Made by a program: the position numbers and the translations under genes
Part shown: positions 1-5,866 of the stretch, in pieces
Layout: each line of letters opens with the position of its first letter
How positions within the stretch are numbered: position 1 is the first letter of the stretch
The notes under the pieces: model-generated
Databases searched by the model: none
What the model saw: the letters and a program-made list of their open reading frames with translations, nothing else
Told to the model about the DNA's origin: nothing
DNA from: Symbiobacteriaceae bacterium
GTDB lineage: Bacteria; Bacillota_E; Symbiobacteriia; Symbiobacteriales; Symbiobacteriaceae
Direction: 5' to 3'
DNA length: 6,044 bases
Assembly (NCBI GenBank): GCA_027356675.1
Contig: DAHVXO010000177.1
Span: 1 to 6,044, forward strand

Positions 1-2
1 CC

Positions 3-449
3 ATCATTTCATCCCTGGCAGCGGTGATGATGTTCATCCCGCGCAAGGAGATGGAGTCGGGCGTTCCTGCCGACGAAATCGGCTTCAACCGCCCGCTCGC
101 CGTCCTGATCGCACTGGCCGTCGGCACGGTCGGCGGTCTAATCGGGGCGCCCGGCGCGTTCATATACGTCCCGCTGCTCATGTATGTGCTGGGAATACCC
201 ACACGGATTACGCTGGGGTCCACCCTGGCCATCGTGCTGATCGGCTCCCTATCTGGCATGATCGGGAAGTTGGTCACCTACCAGGTGCCGCTGGGTTTCT
301 CGGTCGCCCTGGTGCTGGGGGCCATCCCCGGCGCCCGTTGGGGTGGAGCCGTTTCTAAGCGCTTGAACGTCAAGTCGCTGCGCTGGCTTGTGACCGTGGT
401 GGTGGTGGCGTCCACCCTCAAGGTCTGGGCTCAGGTACTTGGCATGTGA
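3..449 (+). CDS. TauE/SafE-family sulfite exporter-like membrane protein, C-terminal part (5' end outside window)
   Basis: The reading frame is open to the left edge of the window, so this is the C-terminal part (about 148 residues) of a longer protein; whole family members are usually around 250 residues. The GTG at 24 and the two ATGs after it are probably internal, because the codons before them encode a continuing hydrophobic segment. After a short charged linker (PRKEMESG) come several hydrophobic stretches that fit membrane segments. The sequence GTVGGLIGAPGAFIYVPLL resembles the glycine-rich repeat of the DUF81/TauE family, followed by IPTRITLGSTLAIVLIGSLSG, cut here to its recognisable core PTRITLGS. 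Family members export sulfite, sulfoacetate or other small organosulfur anions across the cytoplasmic membrane, but the substrate here cannot be inferred. The C-terminus ends normally at TGA 447-449, with no downstream gene coupled to it. Confidence 0.8.
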   Translation: MISSLAAVMMFIPRKEMESGVPADEIGFNRPLAVLIALAVGTVGGLIGAPGAFIYVPLLMYVLGIPTRITLGSTLAIVLIGSLSGMIGKLVTYQVPLGFSVALVLGAIPGARWGGAVSKRLNVKSLRWLVTVVVVASTLKVWAQVLGM

Positions 450-577
450 GCAAATGTCGCAACCCAACACCACCATAGCCTCACATCCATGCTTCTTCAC
501 GCCTACATTCCGCACCCTAACATAGCGGGAGCCCGCAAACCGGATGGACGGTCACCAGTACCAGTTCTGACTCTCCA

Positions 578-621
578 AGAAACAGCACCCTGCGTTTGGC
601 AGGGTGCTGTTTCTATTTTTT
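578..621 (+). terminator. Strong intrinsic terminator
   Basis: A perfect 16-bp stem (arms 578-593 and 599-614) encloses a five-base loop GTTTG and is followed by A and six T residues (616-621). The T-run lies only on the + strand side, so it ends + strand transcription. It lies 128 bases after the exporter stop codon and would separate that gene from the reductase-thiolase unit. Confidence 0.93.
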
Positions 622-673
622 GCGACTTTGGCGTACGGTCTGTTGCGCGTAGCGGCCCCTCGCCCAGCCGCAA

Positions 674-699
674 TTCAAGTGCATAGATATGCAGTTGAA
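674..699. promoter_or_regulatory. 26-base inverted repeat, candidate operator
   Basis: The two 12-base arms, TTCAAGTGCATA (674-685) and TATGCAGTTGAA (688-699), are reverse complements except for one G/G position (679/694), and are separated by GA. This size and near-perfect dyad symmetry fit a binding site for a dimeric repressor, for example of the TetR or GntR type. There is no T-run, so it is not a terminator. It lies 150 bases before the reductase start, and no regulator gene is in view. TTGAAC at 695-700 could serve as a -35 element, but no good -10 follows it. The regulatory role is inferred. Confidence 0.4.
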
Positions 700-849
700 C
701 CGAGAATGACAATTCCTCGATTCTACGCGTCGACATAGTCAGGGTAGGAAAAGCTCACCCCTGAGTGGAAAAGTGCAAGGCAGGTGAGTCTGCCGAAGCA
801 GGCCATACCAACCGAACCGCGCTAGCCACGCACAAGGGGCGAGTAAGAC

Positions 850-1590
850 TTGCAAGGTGAACTACTTGGAAAGGTTGCCCTCATAACCGGCTCGGCACGC
901 GGTTTGGGCAAGGCCATTGCTACGGAACTAGCGTCACGGGGCGCCGGCATCATCATCAACGACATTCCACCGATGGAAGCAGAGGCACAGCAGACTGTTG
1001 CGGAACTGCGAGCACTCGGTGCGGCCTGCTCGTTCTACGCCGCCTTTGTCAACAAGGAAGAACAGGTCAACCAGATGGTCGCCGAGGTCGGGCAGGTCGA
1101 CATCCTTGTCAACAACGCGGGCATCAACCGGGACGGAACCATGCGGCACTCCACCAAGGCCGATTGGGATGCCGTTCTTGATGTCAACCTCTCGGGGCCG
1201 TTCCTCTGCACCAAGGCTTTCGTCGGAAAGATGCGGGACCGCGGCTGGGGCCGCATCATCAACATCGCGTCGTATGTCGGCCGCACCGGTGTGTACGGGA
1301 CCCCGTACTACGCCGCCTCCAAGGCAGGCCTCATCGGCCTGACCAAGGAAGTGGCCAGCGAGGTGGCCTCGAAGGGCGTCACCGTGAATGCCCTGGCGCC
1401 CGGGTACGTCCTGACCGACATGATGCGCAACTACCCGCAGGATCAACTCGACGCCATCACGTCCCGGATTCCTGTCGGCTACTGGGCCAAGCCGGAGGAT
1501 GTCGCCTATTGGGCCGGCGTGCTCGCCTCGCCACGCGCACACTACATGACGGGTACGGTCATCGACTGCAACGGCGGCGTCTATATGTAG
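850..1590 (+). CDS. phaB: Acetoacetyl-CoA reductase-like short-chain dehydrogenase (PhaB/FabG type)
   Basis: This 246-residue classical short-chain dehydrogenase probably reduces acetoacetyl-CoA to (R)-3-hydroxybutyryl-CoA in the cytoplasm with NAD(P)H. Visible motifs are the Rossmann cofactor loop TGSARGLG (13-20), NNAG (88-91), the catalytic Asn113 in DVNLSG, Ser141, and Tyr154-x3-Lys158 in YAASK. The stretches [10 protein letters not shown] and VASKGVTVN and the ending NGGVYM resemble PhaB reductases. The start is forced: an in-frame TAA lies at 844-846, and no ATG or GTG occurs in frame before the cofactor loop. TTG 850 has an AAGGGG ribosome site at 834-839, 10 bases upstream. A thiolase follows after 28 bases, which favours acetoacetyl-CoA over an acyl-carrier-protein substrate. 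A FabG-type 3-oxoacyl-ACP reductase remains possible from sequence alone. The length is normal and no key residue is missing. Confidence 0.9.
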   Translation: MQGELLGKVALITGSARGLGKAIATELASRGAGIIINDIPPMEAEAQQTVAELRALGAACSFYAAFVNKEEQVNQMVAEVGQVDILVNNAGINRDGTMRHSTKADWDAVLDVNLSGPFLCTKAFVGKMRDRGWGRIINIASYVGRTGVYGTPYYAASKAGLIGLTKEVASEVASKGVTVNALAPGYVLTDMMRNYPQDQLDAITSRIPVGYWAKPEDVAYWAGVLASPRAHYMTGTVIDCNGGVYM

Positions 1591-1618
1591 GTCCATCCAT
1601 TTTAGGAGGTGTGGTTCC

Positions 1619-2797
1619 ATGCGTGAAGCTGTAATCGTTTCGGCAGCACGTACCGCTGTGGGGGCCTTTGGCGGCGCCCTGAGTACCCTGTCTGCCCATG
1701 AGTTGGGTGCGGTCGTCATCCGCGAAGTGCTCAAGCGAGCCGGCGTGGAGGCCGGACAGGTAGATGAGGTCATCATGGGCCAGATTCTTACGGCCGGGGA
1801 GAGCCAGAACCCCGCCCGCAAGGCCAGCCTGAAGGCCGGGCTCCCCGTGACCGTCCCGGTCACCAGCGTCAACAAGCTGTGCGGCTCGGGCCTCAAGACC
1901 GTATCCATGGCCGCTCAGGCTATCCTGCTCGGCGACGCCGATGCCATCATCGCCGGTGGGCAGGAGTCCATGAGCACGGCCCCGTACCTGCTGCCCAAAG
2001 CCCGCACCGGGTACCGGATGGGCAATGGTGAAATCATTGATTCCATGATCAACGATGCCCTTACCTGTTCGGTGGAAAACATCCACATGGGTATCACTGC
2101 GGAAAACATTGCCGACCTGTATGGCATTACCCGGGAGGAGCAGGATCAGTTCGCCCTGGCTTCTCAGATAAAGGCCGAGGCGGCCATCAAGTCCGGGCGG
2201 TTCAAGGACGAGATCGTGCCAGTGGTCATCCCCTCGAAGAAGGGCGACACCATCTTCGACACAGATGAGTTTCCCCGCTTCGGTTCCACCCTCGAGGGGC
2301 TTGCCAAGCTCCGCCCGGCCTTCAAGAGGGATGGCACCGTGACCGCCGGTAATGCCTCCGGCATCAATGATGGTGCGGCGGCCGTGCTGGTGATGAGCGC
2401 TGACAAGGCTGCAGCCCTTGGCCTGAAACCGCTGGCGGTGATCCGCGGGTATGCTTCGGCGGGCGTGGAGCCCCGGATCATGGGCATGGGTCCCGTACCG
2501 GCCACCCAGAAGGCGTTTGCCAAGGCGGGCCTCCACCTGGATGCGATCGATCTGATCGAGGCGAATGAGGCCTTCGCCGCCCAATCCCTGGGGGTGGCAC
2601 GTGAACTGCACTGGGACTTTGCGAAGGTGAACGTCAACGGTGGCGCCATCGCCATCGGTCATCCGGTGGGGGCGTCGGGGGCACGCATCCTGGTAACGTT
2701 GCTCCACGAAATGCAGAAGCGCCAGAGCCGCTACGGCCTCGCCACGCTGTGCATTGGCGGCGGGCAGGGCATCGCCATGGTGCTCGAGCGGCCCTAG
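1619..2797 (+). CDS. phaA: Acetyl-CoA C-acetyltransferase (biosynthetic-type thiolase)
   Basis: This 392-residue thiolase condenses two acetyl-CoA into acetoacetyl-CoA, or runs the reverse cleavage. It is a cytoplasmic enzyme that usually forms tetramers. The N-terminal [13 protein letters not shown] is typical of the family. Catalytic residues are all present: nucleophile Cys88 in NKLCGSG, Asn316 in NEAFAAQ, His348 in GHPVGASG, and Cys378 in CIGGGQG. The length matches the roughly 390 residues usual for short-chain thiolases. An excellent ribosome site, AGGAGGT at 1604-1610, lies 8 bases before ATG 1619. The reductase gene ends 28 bases upstream, so the two are almost certainly co-transcribed and act in sequence. 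The symbol follows the pairing with the reductase; atoB or thlA would be equally fair names. No clear terminator follows before the tRNA promoter. Confidence 0.95.
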   Translation: MREAVIVSAARTAVGAFGGALSTLSAHELGAVVIREVLKRAGVEAGQVDEVIMGQILTAGESQNPARKASLKAGLPVTVPVTSVNKLCGSGLKTVSMAAQAILLGDADAIIAGGQESMSTAPYLLPKARTGYRMGNGEIIDSMINDALTCSVENIHMGITAENIADLYGITREEQDQFALASQIKAEAAIKSGRFKDEIVPVVIPSKKGDTIFDTDEFPRFGSTLEGLAKLRPAFKRDGTVTAGNASGINDGAAAVLVMSADKAAALGLKPLAVIRGYASAGVEPRIMGMGPVPATQKAFAKAGLHLDAIDLIEANEAFAAQSLGVARELHWDFAKVNVNGGAIAIGHPVGASGARILVTLLHEMQKRQSRYGLATLCIGGGQGIAMVLERP

Positions 2798-2885
2798 TCG
2801 CCCGCCTGGTCGCCGCTGAATCGCCATCGGCCCAACAAGACCCGAACGTGCCATATTTTGTCATTTACCGCCAATTCCGCAGGGG

Positions 2886-2914
2886 TTGACGCCGTGGACG
2901 CGAAGAGGTAGTAT
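2886..2914 (+). promoter_or_regulatory. Sigma-A-type promoter of tRNA-fMet
   Basis: TTGACG (2886-2891) and TAGTAT (2909-2914) are separated by 17 bases. Transcription would begin near 2921, giving a leader of about 14 bases before the tRNA. The preceding region 2798-2885 contains no gene and no clear hairpin terminator. Confidence 0.8.
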
Positions 2915-2934
2915 ACAAGATGCTCCGGTCACAC

Positions 2935-3011
<77 letters not shown>

Positions 3012-3015
3012 GCGT

Positions 3016-3051
3016 AAGAACCAGAGAAACGCATGCGTTTCTCTGGTTCTT
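3016..3051. terminator. 36-base perfect palindrome directly after tRNA-fMet, probable terminator
   Basis: The 18-base arms 3016-3033 and 3034-3051 are exact reverse complements with no spacer, centred on GCATGC. As RNA this gives a hairpin of about 16 bp with a minimal four-base loop. It begins four bases after the encoded CCA. The 3' flank (TGCTTACC) lacks a real T-run, so as a terminator it is atypical. It could also guide 3' processing of the tRNA precursor or bind a dimeric protein. The hairpin is certain; the function is inferred. Confidence 0.65.
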
Positions 3052-3100
3052 GCTTACCGCCAGGCGCTTGGTGCACCAAGGTGCGCACTCCCTTCCATTG

Positions 3101-3129
3101 TTGACAGGGGGTATCGCGCGTGGTAACTT
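3101..3129 (+). promoter_or_regulatory. Sigma-A-type promoter of rpmG
   Basis: A perfect TTGACA (3101-3106) and TAACTT (3124-3129) are separated by 17 bases. TGG directly before the -10 element makes it an extended -10. The start would fall near 3136, leaving a short leader before the L33 gene. A 14-base perfect palindrome CTTGGTGCACCAAG (3067-3080) lies 20 bases upstream of the -35. Confidence 0.85.
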
Positions 3130-3184
3130 ATATGAGCGTGGAATCCGGTCCCTCAAGTTCCCCGTTGAATGGAGGTGTCGGCAA

Positions 3185-3349
3185 ATGGCTAAGGCAGGTG
3201 CACGAGTAATCATTACGATGGCTTGCACGGACTGTAAGATGCGTAACTACAGCACGTACAAGAACAAGAAGAATGATTCGGCTCGCATTGAACTTAAAAA
3301 GTTCTGCCCTACGTGCGGGCACCATAGCAACCATCGGGAGACCCGCTAA
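3185..3349 (+). CDS. rpmG: 50S ribosomal protein L33, zinc-binding type
   Basis: This 54-residue, very basic protein is L33 of the large ribosomal subunit, located near the tRNA exit site. Two CxxC pairs, Cys14-Cys17 and Cys41-Cys44, form the zinc ribbon of the four-cysteine (C+) form. The order [15 protein letters not shown] and [15 protein letters not shown] is characteristic. ATG 3185 has GGAGGT at 3171-3176, 8 bases upstream, and the length equals that of the family, so longer in-frame upstream starts are rejected. It sits in its usual Bacillota place before secE and shares its promoter with tRNA-Trp, since no promoter is visible in the 58 bases between them. Many firmicutes also carry a second L33 without cysteines, used under zinc shortage; none is seen here. 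Confidence 0.97.
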   Translation: MAKAGARVIITMACTDCKMRNYSTYKNKKNDSARIELKKFCPTCGHHSNHRETR

Positions 3350-3407
3350 CCCTAGGCGCTAAACAGTCGCCGTTGCACTTGCGGTGGTACGAGGCGGCGG
3401 CTTAAAC

Positions 3408-3483
3408 AGGGGTATAGCTCAACTGGTAGAGCAGCGGTCTCCAAAACCGCAGGTTGTGGGTTCAAGTCCTACTGCCCCTGCCA
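3408..3483 (+). tRNA. tRNA-Trp (anticodon CCA)
   Basis: This is a 76-base cloverleaf. Acceptor AGGGGTA pairs with TGCCCCT (3473-3479), with one T-G wobble. Anticodon stem GCGGT/ACCGC encloses loop CTCCAAA with anticodon CCA at 3441-3443. The T loop is TTCAAGT, the discriminator base is G3480, and the CCA end (3481-3483) is encoded. A tRNA-Trp gene between rpmG and secE is a common firmicute arrangement. It is probably cut from the rpmG transcript. Confidence 0.97.
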
Positions 3484-3494
3484 ATCACCACACG

Positions 3495-3526
3495 GACGTG
3501 GGTCAGATCCCACGTCTTATTGTTTT
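3495..3526 (+). terminator. Intrinsic terminator after tRNA-Trp
   Basis: GACGTGGG (3495-3502) pairs perfectly with CCCACGTC (3509-3516) around a six-base loop, followed by a T-rich tract TTATTGTTTT. It would end the rpmG-tRNA-Trp transcript ahead of the separate secE promoter. Confidence 0.85.
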
Positions 3527-3587
3527 CCTGAGGGCCCGCACTCACCGCAGTTCAGAGGCGACCGTGACGGCATGATCAAGACCCCCC

Positions 3588-3637
3588 TTGATTCGCAGTC
3601 GTGCTGCTTTACAATGGGGGCAGCCATGTGTTACAAT
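3588..3637 (+). promoter_or_regulatory. Tandem promoter elements before secE
   Basis: The first promoter is TTGATT (3588-3593), 16 bases, then TACAAT (3610-3615). A second TACAAT (3632-3637) is preceded by TGT, making an extended -10, although its -35 match is poor. Both would drive secE-nusG. Downstream, a small leader hairpin CTGGCA-GGTT-TGCCAG (3646-3661) is followed by CTTTCTTT. It is too short to call a terminator. Confidence 0.65.
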
Positions 3638-3708
3638 CTTCAACACTGGCAGGTTTGCCAGGCTTTCTTTGTGTTGGAGCAATTTTTGGCGAGGGCGAGG
3701 TCGTCGTC

Positions 3709-3918
3709 ATGGAACGGATCAAAGCACTCTTTGAAGCGATTCGCATCTACCTCCGCGAAGTGATCAGCGAGATGCGGAAGGTAACGTGGCCGAATCGAGA
3801 CCGTACCATCAAGCTTACCGGCATTGTTGTGGCGATGGTCGTATTGTTCGCAGCCTTCCTCTTCGTGTGGGATTCCGTGCTGGGCGTTGGCGCCCAGAAG
3901 TTGCTCGGAAGCAAGTAA
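3709..3918 (+). CDS. secE: Preprotein translocase subunit SecE
   Basis: This 69-residue protein is the short, single-anchor firmicute form of SecE, the clamp subunit of the SecYEG channel in the cytoplasmic membrane. Residues 1-29 form the amphipathic cytoplasmic helix and the conserved motif EMRKVTWPNR (21-30). One hydrophobic membrane segment follows (about 36-58, LTGIVVAMVVLFAAFLFVW region). ATG 3709 is chosen because GAGGT at 3697-3701 lies 7 bases upstream and the length fits; the frame is open further upstream, but that would add an unrelated extension through the promoter. nusG begins 39 bases after the stop, and the two are co-transcribed as in most bacteria. Confidence 0.95.
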   Translation: MERIKALFEAIRIYLREVISEMRKVTWPNRDRTIKLTGIVVAMVVLFAAFLFVWDSVLGVGAQKLLGSK

Positions 3919-3922
3919 AGGC

Positions 3923-3957
3923 AGGTGGCGTGGGGGCACGCCCGGGTTCCCCCGACT
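3923..3957 (+). promoter_or_regulatory. nusG ribosome binding site split from its start by a G5/C5 hairpin
   Basis: No ribosome site lies at normal distance from ATG 3958. AGGTGG at 3923-3928 is 29 bases away. Between them, GGGGG (3932-3936) can pair with CCCCC (3949-3953). If that hairpin forms, the effective spacing falls to 7 bases. A competing hairpin GGG-CACG-CCC (3934-3943) is possible. This is a folding inference and has not been tested. Confidence 0.4.
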
Positions 3958-4491
3958 ATGGAAGCGAAAAACTGGTATGTGGTTCACACGTACTCCGGGT
4001 ACGAGAACAAGGTGAAGACCAACCTGGAGAAACGTGTCGAATCCATGGAGATGCAGGAGAAGATCTTCCGTGTCCTGGTCCCCATGGAGGACGAGATCGA
4101 GGTCAAGGATGGCAAGCAGAAGAAGGTCAAGCGCAAGGTCTTCCCGGGGTATGTCCTCGTTGAGATGATCATGAGCGATGACTCCTGGTACGTCGTCCGG
4201 AATACCCCTGGCGTCACGGGTTTTGTTGGGTCGGGTAACAAACCGATTCCGCTCTCCGATGAAGAGATCAAGGCCATCCTCGGTGCCGAGGGCGACGGTC
4301 AGGGCCCGACGCACATTGTGGTCGACTTTGAGATCGACCAGCCCGTGCGCGTGATCGCCGGCCCCTTCAAGGATCACCCAGCTGTGGTCCAGGCGATCTG
4401 GCCGGAGAAGGGCAAGGTGAAGGTCCTCGTCTCGATGTTCGGGCGCGATACGCCGGTCGAGCTGGACTTCACGCAGATCGAAGAGGTCTGA
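3958..4491 (+). CDS. nusG: Transcription elongation and termination factor NusG
   Basis: This 177-residue protein binds RNA polymerase and modulates pausing, termination and coupling to the ribosome. The N-terminal NGN domain spans roughly 4-115, with WYVVHTYSGYENKV, FPGYVLVEM and the very typical SWYVVRNTPGVTGFVG region. The C-terminal KOW domain covers about 124-177 and ends in SMFGRDTPVELDF, including the FGR loop (161-163) that in E. coli NusG contacts ribosomal protein S10. A GTG at 3925 would add 11 residues with no family resemblance. ATG 3958 gives exactly the usual length, so it is preferred although its ribosome site is distant. One oddity is that the KOW motif reads GPFKDHPAVV, where most homologues have a glycine in place of this alanine. 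Confidence 0.97.
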   Translation: MEAKNWYVVHTYSGYENKVKTNLEKRVESMEMQEKIFRVLVPMEDEIEVKDGKQKKVKRKVFPGYVLVEMIMSDDSWYVVRNTPGVTGFVGSGNKPIPLSDEEIKAILGAEGDGQGPTHIVVDFEIDQPVRVIAGPFKDHPAVVQAIWPEKGKVKVLVSMFGRDTPVELDFTQIEEV

Positions 4492-4520
4492 CCTGCCCCA
4501 TTTCCCTCCCGGGAAATTCG

Positions 4521-4529
4521 TGCTAATAT
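4521..4529 (+). promoter_or_regulatory. Extended -10 promoter before rplK
   Basis: TGCTAATAT (4521-4529) combines an extended TGn with a good -10 hexamer TAATAT. The -35 region (about 4501-4506) is poor. A perfect hairpin ATTTCCC-TCCC-GGGAAAT (4500-4517) covers that -35 and spacer region. It could be a weak end signal for the nusG transcript or a protein site. Transcription would start near 4536 and include the full L1-site leader. Confidence 0.6.
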
Positions 4530-4568
4530 CATTGAGGTCGTGCACCACCGTGCCCGATCCCTTTGATG

Positions 4569-4620
4569 TGCGGGCTCTGCCCGCAGTGGGAGGGTGACCC
4601 AAGGTCATCCGCCAGACCAC
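4569..4620 (+). promoter_or_regulatory. rplK leader: hairpin plus candidate L1-binding mRNA site
   Basis: A perfect 7-bp hairpin TGCGGGC-TCT-GCCCGCA (4569-4585) sits directly against the second structure. In that structure GTGG (4586-4589) pairs with CCAC (4617-4620). The internal loop has GA on the 5' side and GCCAGA on the 3' side. It leads into an 8-bp stem GGGTGACC/GGTCATCC with loop CAA. The L1-binding region of 23S rRNA has the same layout (GUGG-GA-GGC stem, then a 3' loop ending in A before CCAC). L1 is known in other bacteria to repress rplK-rplA by binding such a mimic. The ribosome site AAGGAGGA begins 8 bases later. The structure is read directly; the L1 role is by analogy. Confidence 0.7.
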
Positions 4621-4641
4621 ACTTTGTAAGGAGGAATCATC

Positions 4642-5064
4642 GTGGCGAAGAAGGTCACAGCAGTCGTCAAACTGGCTCTCCCGGCTGGGAAGGCGACGCC
4701 AGCGCCGCCCGTTGGTCCTGCACTGGGCCAGCACGGCGTCAACATCATGGGCTTCTGCAAGGACTACAACGAGCGCACCAAGGAGCAGGTCGGTCTCGTC
4801 ATTCCTGTCGAGATCACGGTCTACGAGGACCGTTCCTTTACCTTCATCCTGAAGACTCCGCCCGCGTCCGTCCTCATTAAGAAGGCACTGGGCATTGAAA
4901 CTGCCTCTGGTACGCCCAACAAGAAGAAGGTCGGCAAGCTGACCGACGCGCAGGTCGCCGAGATCGCCAAGATCAAGATGCCCGACCTGAACGCCGCCAA
5001 CCTCGAGGCCGCCAAGAGCATGGTCCGTGGAACTGCCCGCTCCATGGGCGTCGAGACCGAGTAA
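4642..5064 (+). CDS. rplK: 50S ribosomal protein L11
   Basis: This 140-residue protein binds the GTPase-associated centre of 23S rRNA and supports the function of elongation factors and RelA. The N-terminal domain has the proline-rich segment [19 protein letters not shown] (18-36), the region where thiostrepton acts. The C-terminal rRNA-binding domain contains KKKVGKLT (94-101) and the family signature around [10 protein letters not shown] (127-136). The start is GTG 4642, with a strong AAGGAGGA (4628-4635) six bases upstream. The length is standard. rplA follows after 80 bases, and both belong to one transcript that ends at the terminator after rplA. Confidence 0.98.
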   Translation: MAKKVTAVVKLALPAGKATPAPPVGPALGQHGVNIMGFCKDYNERTKEQVGLVIPVEITVYEDRSFTFILKTPPASVLIKKALGIETASGTPNKKKVGKLTDAQVAEIAKIKMPDLNAANLEAAKSMVRGTARSMGVETE

Positions 5065-5080
5065 CAATCGGCTGCTTGGG

Positions 5081-5135
5081 CTTGTGGGAGGTCGCCTTCG
5101 GGTGACCGCACTGGACCCATCTACCACAAGGGAGG
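5081..5135 (+). promoter_or_regulatory. rplK-rplA intergenic candidate L1-binding mRNA site overlapping the rplA ribosome site
   Basis: CTTGTGG (5081-5087) pairs perfectly with CCACAAG (5124-5130). GA follows on the 5' side, then a 7-bp stem GGTCGCC/GGTGACC (5090-5096, 5101-5107) capped by a TTCG tetraloop. The 3' side ends CATCTA before CCAC. A second GACC copy (5114-5117) allows an alternative inner stem that shortens the 3' loop to six bases, as in the rplK leader site. The last base of the outer stem, G5130, is the first G of the ribosome site GGGAGG (5130-5135). A bound, stabilised structure could therefore hinder rplA translation directly. The L1 role is inferred from resemblance to the 23S element. 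Confidence 0.7.
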
Positions 5136-5144
5136 AAATCAGAT

Positions 5145-5855
5145 ATGCCGAACCACGGCAAGAAGTATAGGGAAGCGGAGAAACTCATCGATCGCGCCAA
5201 GCTGTACGATCCGGCTGAAGCCTTGGATATGGTGAAGAAGGCAGCTTCCGCCAAGTTCGATGAGACCGTTGAGATCTCCGTCCGCCTGGGCGTCGACCCC
5301 CGCCACGCTGACCAGCAGGTCCGCGGCGCGTGCGTGCTGCCTGCCGGCATCGGCAAGACCGTCAAGGTCCTTGTCTTTGCGAAGGGCGATAAGGCGAAGG
5401 AAGCCGAAGCCGCTGGCGCAGACGTTGTTGGCGCTGAGGACCTGGTCACCAAGATCCAGGAAGGCTGGCTGGACTTCGAAGTCGCCGTCGCCACGCCCGA
5501 TATGATGGGCATGGTCGGTAAGCTTGGCCGCATCCTTGGTCCCCGCGGCCTGATGCCGAACCCGAAGACCGGCACCGTCACCTTCGATCTGACCAACGCC
5601 ATTAAGGAAATCAAGGCTGGTAAGATTGAGTACCGTACCGATAAGGCCGGCATCATCGCCGCTCCGCTCGGCAAAGTCTCCTTCGAGGTCGATCGTCTTT
5701 CCATCAACTTCCGGGCACTCATGGACGCCCTTATCCGGGCGAAGCCCTCGGCCGCCAAGGGTGTCTACCTGAAGAGCATCACGCTCTCCAGCACTATGGG
5801 ACCGGGCGTTAAGGTCAACCCCAGCAAGTTGACTGCGACCCAGGCTGACCACTAG
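5145..5855 (+). CDS. rplA: 50S ribosomal protein L1
   Basis: This 236-residue protein forms the mobile L1 stalk on 23S rRNA, which helps deacylated tRNA leave the E site. It is also a known translational repressor of its own operon. The first rRNA-binding part has [16 protein letters not shown] (46-61). The family signature [16 protein letters not shown] followed by KTGTV spans 125-145. The C-terminal return to domain I ends with [12 protein letters not shown] (216-227). ATG 5145 has GGGAGG at 5130-5135 with 9-base spacing. The length fits the family. Its likely target structures lie in front of both rplK and this gene. Confidence 0.98.
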   Translation: MPNHGKKYREAEKLIDRAKLYDPAEALDMVKKAASAKFDETVEISVRLGVDPRHADQQVRGACVLPAGIGKTVKVLVFAKGDKAKEAEAAGADVVGAEDLVTKIQEGWLDFEVAVATPDMMGMVGKLGRILGPRGLMPNPKTGTVTFDLTNAIKEIKAGKIEYRTDKAGIIAAPLGKVSFEVDRLSINFRALMDALIRAKPSAAKGVYLKSITLSSTMGPGVKVNPSKLTATQADH

Positions 5856-5866
5856 GCAGTCATGTG

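Noticed and set aside
489..736. Short open frames on both strands in the gap after the exporter gene
   Set aside because: They run through the terminator hairpin and the inverted repeat, lack good ribosome sites and have low-complexity, non-protein-like composition.
734..849. Possible known riboswitch (cobalamin, glycine, c-di-GMP or THF class) before the reductase
   Set aside because: Small hairpins exist, but none of the conserved core motifs of these classes could be recognised.
934..1908. Minus-strand open frame of 324 codons across the reductase and thiolase start
   Set aside because: It spans two certain genes and their intergenic region on the opposite strand, and has no plausible protein features.
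1559..2854. Minus-strand open frame of 431 codons opposite the thiolase
   Set aside because: It is an antisense shadow of a gene with all catalytic residues intact, and shows no recognisable domain.
3384..3575. Plus-strand open frame containing GIAQLVEQRSPKPQVVGSS
   Set aside because: This is a recurrent database artefact from translating through a tRNA; here it is tRNA-Trp (3408-3483).
3925..3957. GTG 3925 as the nusG start
   Set aside because: It would add 11 residues without family resemblance, its ribosome site is only 3 bases away, and ATG 3958 gives the standard 177-residue protein.
3640..5127. Minus-strand open frame of 495 codons opposite secE, nusG and rplK
   Set aside because: It is an antisense shadow created by codon-position GC bias of three certain genes. 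Its product shows no recognisable domain.
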